NCBI GenBank assembly: GCA_963513935.1
Contig: OY740772.1
Location: forward strand, 100,149,340 to 100,213,339
Direction: 5' to 3'
Length of the DNA stretch: 64,000 nt
From: Aphrophora alni
Lineage: Eukaryota; Arthropoda; Insecta; Hemiptera; Aphrophoridae
The notes below the pieces were generated by a model. The model worked only from the letters and a program-made list of their open reading frames with translations, was not told the DNA's origin and made no database searches. A program made the position numbers and the translations under genes. Below, piece by piece: positions 55,680 to 64,000 of the stretch (within the stretch, counting starts at the first letter, position 1; the number at the start of each line of letters is the position of its first letter).

Positions 55680-57420
55680 GTTTCTTCTACACAACTATTT
55701 TGTTGTTGTTGTTTATATCAATGGGACTGATAATACTATATTCACAAGATTCTAAGTACCTTGGGACTTATATATTTATGGTAGTTATTCATTATTGATT
55801 GATCTCACCATCGTTATCATTGTGTGAAGAGCACATGTACATTTAGATTGGAGTCGTTTTAAGTGGAATTACGAATTGGCGCTTTTTTTCATTTTGGTAA
55901 TCCAATGTTGCTATTATCAATCTCCTATTGAACTGAAAAATAGGTTGAATGCAATAAATAATCAGGATTTTCTTTATAATGCGTTTATATTACCGTATGT
56001 ACATTTTGATAGCTCTGCTCTCATCTTCAGAGGTACATAAGGTAATAAAACGCATTATACGGTTTGTGTAGTTGTGTTATTTTGTGGTTTGGGATTTTTC
56101 CTTGTTCATATATAGGCTAATAACCACAGTGCTCTAGTGATTTATTTAGGATTTTCTTTAGTTATAAAAGAGTTTAAATAAGTGTTTTTTATTACATGGT
56201 ATAATTATTCCGTTTTAATTAATCTGTAGTGTTATTTAAAGTTGTCTAATGTGATGTGTGAATTACTCAGAGTTGACATAACAAGGACATCGGCAACTCA
56301 ATGATAAACACTGTGACTATTTTTACGCCACCTACTGGACTATATTTGGAGGGAGGAAAACAGTAAATTGTATTGCACTTACCGATTAAAGCAATATTTA
56401 TTTTTACTTCTAGCATTGAATGCAATACTTCTTTATTTAAGTATTTTATTGTGAACGCTGTATTGATTATTTCCAAATCAAATGTTAAAAAAATTACACA
56501 AAAATAAAACACACTATCATTTGAACAAAACATTTGCATTTTATTGATATTACAGTAATCTCAAAAATGTTTAAATACAAAAGTATTGATTCTGTAAGTT
56601 GAAGTGAAAATATGCTTATGTTTCACTTCTACAAATATATTTTGAAGTTGTTTGAATTAAATTTGGAATTTTAGAGTGGCAAAATATAAAATTGTATATA
56701 GTATTAAACATATTTTTATTTAATTTGTGTAAATGTTTTCCACATTTAAGTGGACGTAAAATGGTTTGAATTAAAAATACTTCAAATTTCCAACCTTCTT
56801 TTAAAAAAATGTAAATATTATTTTCTTAATATATAAAAATAATTCCATATCTTCGAAATTTAGTGATTTTTCTTATTGCTTATTATTATTTAATAAATAA
56901 ATTATATGTTACTTTTTTGTGTCATCTCTAAATAAAGAAAATCGTACCAGAATGATAGAGCAAGTTAATGCAATTAATTGGTGTAAGTATTAATTACTTT
57001 TAAGACAATAAAACTTCTCTGTATACACACATATAATATCAATATAACTATTTCATAAACATTAATTACTTTAAATTTGATATTTAAATAATATTTTTAT
57101 AATAAATTAATAGTAGATCAATAACCATTACTAAACCTAAAAATTAATATTTGTAAATAAATAACTACGATGTCTACTTTGAATTTCCAACTTTGATAAA
57201 AAAGTGGTAATTGAAATTTTCTGAATATTGTATATACAAAAATTCCAAATATTTGAACTTTACTAATTGTTACTTATTACTTATTATTATTAATAAATAA
57301 ACAATTTTTCATGTTTTGTCTAAATAAAGAAAACGGCACATGGATGGAAGAGTAAGTTAAAACAATTTTTACTTTATTAAATAAAAACTTCTATATATAC
57401 ATACCTACATCGGGGAATAT
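55680..57420 (+). repeat. Recurrent spacer block (copy 3), orientation not flipped
   Basis: Homologous to 16490-19600 and 45540-46980 and in the same plus orientation, although the neighbouring family genes E and F are on minus. It holds the tctaaataaag tandem units twice (56920-56950 and 57315-57340). Confidence 0.7.
55978..56147. mobile_element. Short insertion with 13-bp target duplication
   Basis: About 170 bp is inserted into the recurrent spacer block, flanked by the direct repeat aggattttcttta. The matching site is empty at 45820-45830. It ends with taaccacagtgctctag, sharing ccacagtgctct with the end of the insert in copy B's intron. It also carries an internal inverted repeat (aatgcgttt-ataTTACC and the reverse ggtaataaaacgcatt). 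SINE- or MITE-like; unclassified. Confidence 0.5.
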
Positions 57421-57763
57421 TAATAATAATTGTGGTTTATATCTTAATATAATTAAACCTACAATGTTTTGAAATATCCTTTTAATAAATCCTTTACAAT
57501 ATATAAACCTCCATCATTTATAATACATATGAACCTCCATTTACTTTATAATACCTCCATCCTTCAATTTACATGGCCCTAAGATTTGTAGTAAAGTCAC
57601 ACTTCCATCTAAGTAAGTTACTACTACCACTACGAAAGTAAACTTAAAGAGGAATTAAAGTGTTGTTATTTCTTTCTTTCTTTTCTTTTCTTTTTTTTTT
57701 TTTACAAAATGATTTCTTTAATTTTCATATTCACAATATTTTTAAAAAATTTCACAATATATT

Positions 57764-60700
57764 TTATTCAAAGATTGCTCCATATATTTTAATCGAGTAT
57801 TGAACTCCACGGTTTCTTTTTGACATTATATGAAATCCTACATGACCCAATCCAACGCCTCCTGACGTGTGAAAAGCATATCCATGGTGACCACGATAAT
57901 ATTCGTCCCTTACCTCAAAACGTGATATAATGATATCATGAGTAAAGTTTGCTGGTGGATATTCCACGTCTGTTGAAACCACTCTCATGAACCTTGCGTG
58001 AAGCAATACTGTATCCGAAACCATTAAGCTGGAATAAAATAATTACATTGAATGATTTATTTATTAGTCAACAACCCAAAATTCACAGGTATCATTAGGC
58101 CGTAAATAAATGACCATTCACTTCATAGCCATTCTTTCATTAATTAAAGAAATTTTAATAGTAAATAAAAATTATCTAACCAAAATATCGACATCATCTA
58201 ATAATCAATATCACAACAACCCATATATGTTCATTTCATCTTTTACATATATTTGTGTAAAGAAACAATATCCGTCAGTTAAAAAACATAATTTATGATA
58301 ATATGATATTAAAATGTGAAGTAAGGTGAACATGACGAGATGAATTGTGTTGTAACTTGAAAAGAATAAATATTTTGACGTTGTTTTAAATATTTTACTT
58401 AAAAAAATGATATCTACCAAAGTGTCTTATATTCAATTTTGTAAACACAAATACTTTACATATATACACAAAGGATTTTTATACTTTAAAATTTGTAGAA
58501 ATTTATTCATATAACTTAAGAATCGGTTGAATGTAAATTTAAGCAAAACATATTAGGTTTAATTAGCAAAGTATTGTAGTAGGAATCGCAATTACTAGAA
58601 GTACCACCATTTCGATTAAAAATGACTACTTTCATTAGTGGTGAACATGCTTACTATGTGTTTTGGATCAACATATTCTACAGTTCATCGCAATTTTTAT
58701 ACCCAGTATGGTAAAGATCCTCCAAGTTGGCCTACAATTAACTCTTAGCACCAAAGTTTTGTTGAGATCGGTTGTTCCGTATGACATAACAGAGACTGAC
58801 ATACCCCACTCAGCTGTTAGCTCGCACAGTGTCAACTTTGTTCTCGAACCCACACAAACAAGTTATAACAACAAGTTATTGGTGCAGTTAAAATAGCTTG
58901 TCCTGAAATCTGTACAGAAATTTTGGATCAAATTGAAAACGTAGAGAACTTTCTGGACAACGTAATGTTTAGTGATGAGTTTACATTCCACATCATTGGC
59001 AACATACAACTACAGAATATGGGTGTGTAAAATTGCCTTTGTATCTTCGGAGCAAGTTTATAATAATCCAAATCTGAATATTATTTTTACCCTCAGAAAA
59101 TTTAAAATGTTCTTTTTCATAGAGAAAACAATAAATGGTATCATGTAGCTCCACCTCAATTTTGTGCATAGGTCCTTTAATTCCTTAATAAGGACTTCGA
59201 TTCGTCGTGCAGGGCCGATTGTATGGCCGCCTCGCTTATCAGATTTCACTCTCTCGATCTTTTCTTATGAGATTTCTTTACTTACTTTTTCGGACGACTT
59301 CCATGGACTATGTCATTGTATTCATTGAACATCGCAGCATCCAGTGTCCAGTTTTCTTTTATTTAGAAAACATTCTCAAACTCCCATTATCTCCAACAAA
59401 GTCTACAGGGATTCCTGGCGGGTTCTATGAGAAGGACCGTATCAGGATATCCTCCAGTGTTTTCTCGCTCTTCCTCACCACAGTATCCACAGATTGATCC
59501 ACAGATTGTCTTTATGGCAATACCTGCTGTACTGGCTCAGATTGGTAATTATTTGACTTCAGGTAGGATATTTGTCATATCACTATTAGTAGTCACACAG
59601 GTCCAAAACGACGGTTTAATAAATAACTTCAGTGTTTTTTTTAAAGAAACAGAAACCTATTTTTAAACTTATTTATAATGTAACTTATCTGAATGTTGAC
59701 ATGCTTTTAAACTCGTAAAGTCCTTTTCGAAACAGTCTTGAAAAGGATATATACCTTTAACTTTTATAAATCATACCTTAGAGTATATGAACCAATTAAA
59801 ATAATAAGTTTAATGTTATTGTGAAAAGATATTAAAACATTGAACCTTGAATCATAAAGAATTACAGTCTTAGTAAACCATTACTATGATTTCTATTGTT
59901 AATTCTAAATTCACCCTTTCCTACTTTGAGTTTAGATAATAATTAACATTCAAAAGTTTTGTGCAAACAAATTATGTTTAATTTTAGCTATAAATTAATA
60001 GATTTTTGCAAATTATACTATTCGAATCAGTATACAATAATTGTTTGGTAGTCTTACCAACCCAGAATTATATATTTATATTTTCATGGAATGGTAATTT
60101 TTGTTAAATTTTCATATATACCAAAGTTTGAAATTACTACAGTTGGCGCCAAAATAAACAGTACTGAAATTGTAAGACTTTATTTACATAGTTTTAGCAA
60201 CATATATAATTAATAGGAAGCAAAATCGGTCAGACTCGGGCAATAACATGTTCAATATGACCTCCGTTTAGTTTTAGGCAACACTCGAATCGTTTTTTAA
60301 GGTTTCGTATCATTTTGGTGAAGAAGGGTTGATTCATACTCCTTATACATATGGTTATTTTTTCCTGGAGTTGGACGATGGTAGCTGGTGGGTCTTCACG
60401 GAAAATCTTCTCCTTCAAATTCTCTAGGCGTAGGCGTCAGGTGGTGTAAAATCGGGAGAGTGGGCTGGGTAAGGAAAGTTTGTTCTAATGGAGATGAGGC
60501 GGTTACCAAAAGTTTCTTGAAGGAAAGCAATGTTGGTTAAGGCAGTGTGGCTGGTTGCGCCATCTTGCTGGAACTATTGTGAACGAAAATAAACAGGTTT
60601 CGGGCACGACAAAATCTCCTGAGAAGGTTTCCTATAAAACTATCAAGAATGACCCTATATCGGTCATGATTTACAGTAAGAGGATTTCCATTATTGTCTT

Positions 60701-61765
60701 CAACAAAGTATGCACTAATTATGCCTCTCCCTGACACAGCGCACCAAAAGGTTACACGCTTACTCTGCTGTGGCCTCTCTACAACACTATCAGGACGTTC
60801 AAACCCAAGAAAAAGTGTTGTCTGTTTGTTTATGAAACCATTACGATGCACATAACATTCATCTGAAAACTATACATCACTGAGAAACTCAGGTTCTCTA
60901 TACCACATTGCTAACATTGAAGCGCAGTACTGAACTCTGACGGTTTTGTTTAGACAGTTCAAAGGTTGCCCAGTTTGTATCTTGTAGGGAAAACCACCAT
61001 TGTTTTTAAACATTATTCTCAACGACGTATTTCTTATATTCACTTTCAAAGATGTTGGGTTTAGGCTTCTTTTCGGTGACTGTAACACTTTCTGCAACAC
61101 TCTTCCATGGTTTACATTTGTACAGACAGTAAGAAGTTGGGCGACCTGAATAGCCCTTCCGCTGCGTCAAAACACTACCTGTTCTTCGAAATTTTTGAAC
61201 AACACTAATAATCGCAGCATTAGTAGGCGGGTTTTTGCGAAAATGTTCCTGAAGACGCAATGCAGTGCGTGACAAACTTGGCCCACCCACACGTCCAATT
61301 CCGTTTGAGCGAAAATAATGCTCTACGATAAAAGCTTTCTCTCCAGTAGTTAGCACCATGTCAGCAAAAACTAACCTCAAATAAGAAAGAAATAATAATC
61401 ACGAAGACGTGGCAACAATTAAAAGTTGATCGAGAAGGCAGCTACAGCTAATTCAGTTTCAGTACTGTTTATATTATTATATACTGTAATATATTTTTTA
61501 TTTTTTCAAAATACATAATTTCTCAAAATTGGGTATATCGCTTTCATTCTAATTGTATAGTGTAATCTTAAAATAATGGCTCGAACCCGTGTGCGGGACT
61601 GCATAAAAAATATATTAATTGCAGAATAATAATAAACTATGACTGACAGTCATTAAAAAACTTGATTTTCATCAAACATGATTTATAATGAAGATAATGT
61701 GTTTAAAGCAGAAGTAGAGCAACTTTAGGGCCATGTAAACATTTTTTCAAAGACGGCGCATATAC

Positions 61766-61815
<50 letters not shown>

Positions 61816-62016
61816 AATAATTATAACAAATATTTTCTATTTCACTTACCTTTCTCCTTCTTGATAATCGCCTACCTCGATGATTTGACTCCCATTTATT
61901 TCATGATACCCAGGATGAACAGGGGTAATTGATGCGAGCCACTCTGCATAATCTCCAGATACGATCGTACATCCAACCAAAATAACAGTTAACCAAAAGG
62001 CAGAGGTAATTAACAT
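57764..62016 (-). CDS. Copy F: MBF2-family secreted protein (2 exons)
   Basis: Exon 1 is 62016-61850 (donor GTAAGTG) and exon 2 is 58028-57764 (acceptor TTCCAG), joined in phase 2 to give 143 residues. The signal peptide is residues 1-20 (FWLTVILVGCTIVSG). Exon 1 is longer than in the paralogues (55 codons plus 2 bases) with a diverged linker containing the sequon N41-G-S. The domain shows VVSTDVEYPP, IIISRFEV, YYRGHHGYAFHTSGGVG, VGFHIMSKRN and YSIKIYG. Both cysteines seen in E (Cys59 and GVGC) are leucine here, which fits loss of one disulfide. An NFT sequon lies in exon 2. The promoter lacks the GATA core found in the other copies. The frame is intact. Confidence 0.85.
58580..59560 (+). mobile_element. 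Decayed mariner-type transposase in copy F intron
   Basis: Antisense to gene F. The N-terminal HRNFYTQYGKDPPSWPTI and EIGCSV are followed by VMFSDEFTFHIIGN, then LNKDFDSSCRA and degraded C-terminal pieces. Stops interrupt all frames. The same fossil occurs in the other introns. Confidence 0.7.
60140..61486 (-). mobile_element. Mariner-family transposon with DD41D spacing
   Basis: A 1,347-bp element with ends CAGT...ACTG flanked by TA on both sides (60138-60139, 61487-61488). The terminal inverted repeats share ataaacagtactgaaa with imperfect outer bases. On minus, the transposase starts near 61357 with a helix-turn-helix domain (GEKAFIVEHYFRSNG, VVQKFRRTGSV). The first catalytic motif is FSDECYVHRNG (about 60870-60835), FWCAVSG follows, the second is FQQDGATSHTA (about 60575-60543, frameshifted), and the third is PDFTPPDAY (60452-60430). 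I count 41 residues between the second and third catalytic aspartates, which fits the DD41D (rosa-like) mariner group. An in-frame stop, at least two frameshifts and a stop after PPDAYA make it inactive. It is younger than the fossil shared by all introns, since only copy F has it. Confidence 0.8.
61773..61814. repeat. Poly-A tract in copy F intron
   Basis: An A-run of about 42 bp next to the 5' splice site region, at a place where about 200 bp of the intron present in E is missing. It may be the tail of a lost insertion or simple slippage. Confidence 0.8.
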
Positions 62017-62160
62017 GTTCTGGATATCTTTGTTGTTACTTCTCAAGCTTACTGCTTATATATGAATTTTTTTATTAGAAATAATAGACATCATATCAGT
62101 TAATTTAAGTCAAGTGTAGCATAATGAGGGTTTAAATAAATCAGATTGATTATTTAATAC
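62017..62160 (-). promoter_or_regulatory. Promoter and 5' leader of copy F
   Basis: Reading minus: the conserved tttaaaccctcattatgctac and cacttgactt are present, but the next bases are aaattaactgata instead of the atcttcactgata of the other copies, so the GATA-type core is gone. The TATA-like catatataagcagtaag (62053-62063 region) and the gagaagtaacaacaaag leader remain. Confidence 0.6.
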
Positions 62161-62169
62161 AAAAAGAGT

Positions 62170-63300
62170 TAATCAATTTAAATAATCTTGCTTAGCTAAC
62201 ATTAGTTAGTTATATCAAGATAGGGAAGGGGAGAGGTGATTAAACGAAGAGTAGGCGAGATGTAGTTTTCTACAGGGGTCTTTCGGTTGGCCACGAACTA
62301 ACTTTTTAAAAACTATTTTCTAAATTAATATATCGGTGGTAGATTTTTCGTTTCTAAAATAGATATAAAAATGTATTAACGGTTAGAATAATCCAATTTT
62401 TATCTTGTCTAAATATTGCGTTTTCTCTTATCTGTGTGCCTAAATTATGATCTATCGTAACAAGATATTCAGTCATAATGATTCTCCAACCTGACAGGAA
62501 CAGCCTAGAGGATTTTTAAGCAGAAAACTGTATGGGGGCACCACACAAATTTACACAAAGTAATTCTTACGCTCAGGTAAAAAGAAAGTTGTGATATTTA
62601 TAAAGATAAATCCTATTAGGAAGTCAAAGTTACCATTAATTGTCTGAAAAGTAAAGATAAGTGATTTTAAATTTATAATTTGGAGAAATATATTTAATTA
62701 TAGGATCAACAGAGATCACATATTTTGTTAGTTACAAAGTAGGTATTTAAGCGCTTAATTGAAACTGAAAACTTTTTAAACCAGTTCCCACGTTTAATGA
62801 ATTTTTGCTAGCAATTAAGAGGAACTACATACATTTCGTTAATAACAAAGTTGTTACATAGTTAAAACTTAAGAGATGATAAAAATCCCTTCTAAGATTT
62901 CAAAATCATACCTGGTTTTAGCTTAAACACCTCTAAAACGCCAGGTTGGTGTACGTATTATGTTCTTATGTGAGTTCTAGCAGCAATATCTACCACCTGG
63001 AACCTAATTGTAAAACATTTTTACTTTCTTTATTTTTGGTAAAAAAAACCACTCGGTCATCATCGTCTTATAAAATAAATGAAGATAAAATAAAGGTACC
63101 CAACTTTCGAATACTTTTATAGAGTTAGATTAAAAAAAAAAATTAAAATCGGTCAAGAAAGATCTGATGAGATAGGTAAGAAAGAGATCTAACCCCAGAT
63201 TATACGAAAAAATCTGTAGATCTAGCTAGGGCGCTTTGGGATTGCTACGTCTGTACTCATTATAGTGTCGCAAGATATCTGCGGTGCCCATACTTCTCAC
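62170..63300. other. 5' flank of copy F
   Basis: No gene. The segment 62460-62500 (tcataatgattctccaacctg) matches the 5' flanks of B and E. The remainder is AT-rich with nothing recognised. Confidence 0.4.
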
Positions 63301-63306
63301 TTAATT

Positions 63307-63468
63307 TTACTGATTAGATATTTTTAGTAATGTTTGATAGCTAAAGAATGATATACAACATGCGAGAAATTTAGTTGTACTGTTTTGAAGATTTATATAA
63401 AACCTGTCATTGTTTTTGTACAGCTGATTTCTATAGCTATTTTTATTTATTGTGAATTTACTACTTTA

Positions 63469-63527
<59 letters not shown>

Positions 63528-63891
63528 GTATAAAATTGAAAATCTTTCGTATGTAATGGGATTGAATTTCAAGAATATTTGTAGAAACTGTGTTACATCA
63601 AAGAATTATGTTCAAAACTTAAAAAAAAAAATATTTATTACGGTATAAAAAATAAAATTGTTTTGTCCTTTGTTTTTCATCTTTATATAAATATGTCATT
63701 TTGGTTGTAGTGCGAAAAATTATAAAACAATATTTTACATTTTTCGACTATTTAAAATTTGAGCTAAATTTATGACAAAATTATTACACTACTATCCCAA
63801 TCTAAAGAGGAATAAAAGTGTTGTTACAATTTGTTCACAAAATATTTTGTTTAGTTTTTGTATATTTATATTCACATAATTGTAAAACAGT
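63307..63891 (-). repeat. 3' flank of copy G, near-identical to that of E
   Basis: A second copy of 51069-51612 with few substitutions. The (TA)n tract has expanded to about 54 bp (63471-63524). Confidence 0.85.
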
Positions 63892-64000
63892 TTAAACAAT
63901 ATTTGATGAATTTCGTTTTCCATGAATCCTAATCATGAATTCAAATCCATGATTTCTTTGTGACTTTAGATGAAATCCTACATTCGGACAACCAACACCT
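63892..64000 (-). CDS. Copy G: MBF2-family gene, 3' end only
   Basis: The last 36 codons of a further family member, cut by the window edge. The sequence from the window end to the stop at 63892 matches copy E (51613-51721) with one visible base difference (tttcgttttc versus tttTgttttc), which changes one residue near the C-terminus. It contains VGFHLKSQRNHGFEF and MIRIHGKQ. Exon 1 and the rest of exon 2 lie beyond the window. Whether the gene is intact cannot be judged, but the visible part is open. Confidence 0.8.
   Translation of the reverse strand, partial: GVGCPNVGFHLKSQRNHGFEFMIRIHGKRNSSNIV

Noticed and set aside
58663..58896. Pair of overlapping plus and minus frames as novel genes
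   Set aside because: Both lie in the fossil mariner in F's intron; the transposase motifs occur in another frame.

Overview
The window looks like AT-rich insect nuclear DNA, probably hemipteran (inference). It has spliced genes with GT-AG introns of 2.5 to 5.1 kb, no operons, and many decayed transposable elements of insect type: non-LTR, Penelope-like, Merlin, pogo and mariner. I cannot name the species.

The only host genes I can support form one tandem family of small secreted proteins. Each has two exons. Exon 1 encodes a signal peptide and a short linker with a conserved Asn-Gly-Ser sequon. Exon 2 encodes a roughly 60-residue domain built around YLDG..GY..H.SGGVG...VGFH..S......F...I.G. 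I recognise this as the MBF2 family (named after a Bombyx 'transcription activator'; most members are small secreted proteins). All five complete genes share a phase-2 intron at the same place.

The layout is A(minus, 1236-1483, pseudogene), then B(9231-14736), C(25557-30137) and D(39631-43638) on plus, then E(51613-54514), F(57764-62016) and G(63892 to window edge, partial) on minus. A and B are head to head, B-C-D are in tandem, D and E are tail to tail, and E-F-G are in tandem. Introns, promoters and 3' flanks are also homologous between copies. A decayed mariner-type transposase lies antisense in the same intron of all copies with an intron in the window, so whole multi-kilobase units were duplicated after that insertion. 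G and E share a nearly identical 3' end, which marks a very recent duplication.

Later insertions separate the copies. A's intron has a Merlin element and an unclassified 0.6 kb insert. A's promoter has a (TAAAG)-tailed retroelement fragment. B's intron has a hairpin element, a long (CT)n tract and a purine-rich insert. The B-C spacer has a Penelope-like composite and a non-LTR relic split by an LTR-like block. The C-D spacer has about 150-bp and 343-bp tandem repeats, a Penelope-like relic and a second TAAAG-tailed fragment. D's intron has a pogo-type transposase relic, and F's intron has a mariner with readable DD41D spacing. About 47.0-51.0 kb, between the two oppositely oriented halves, holds no gene I recognise.
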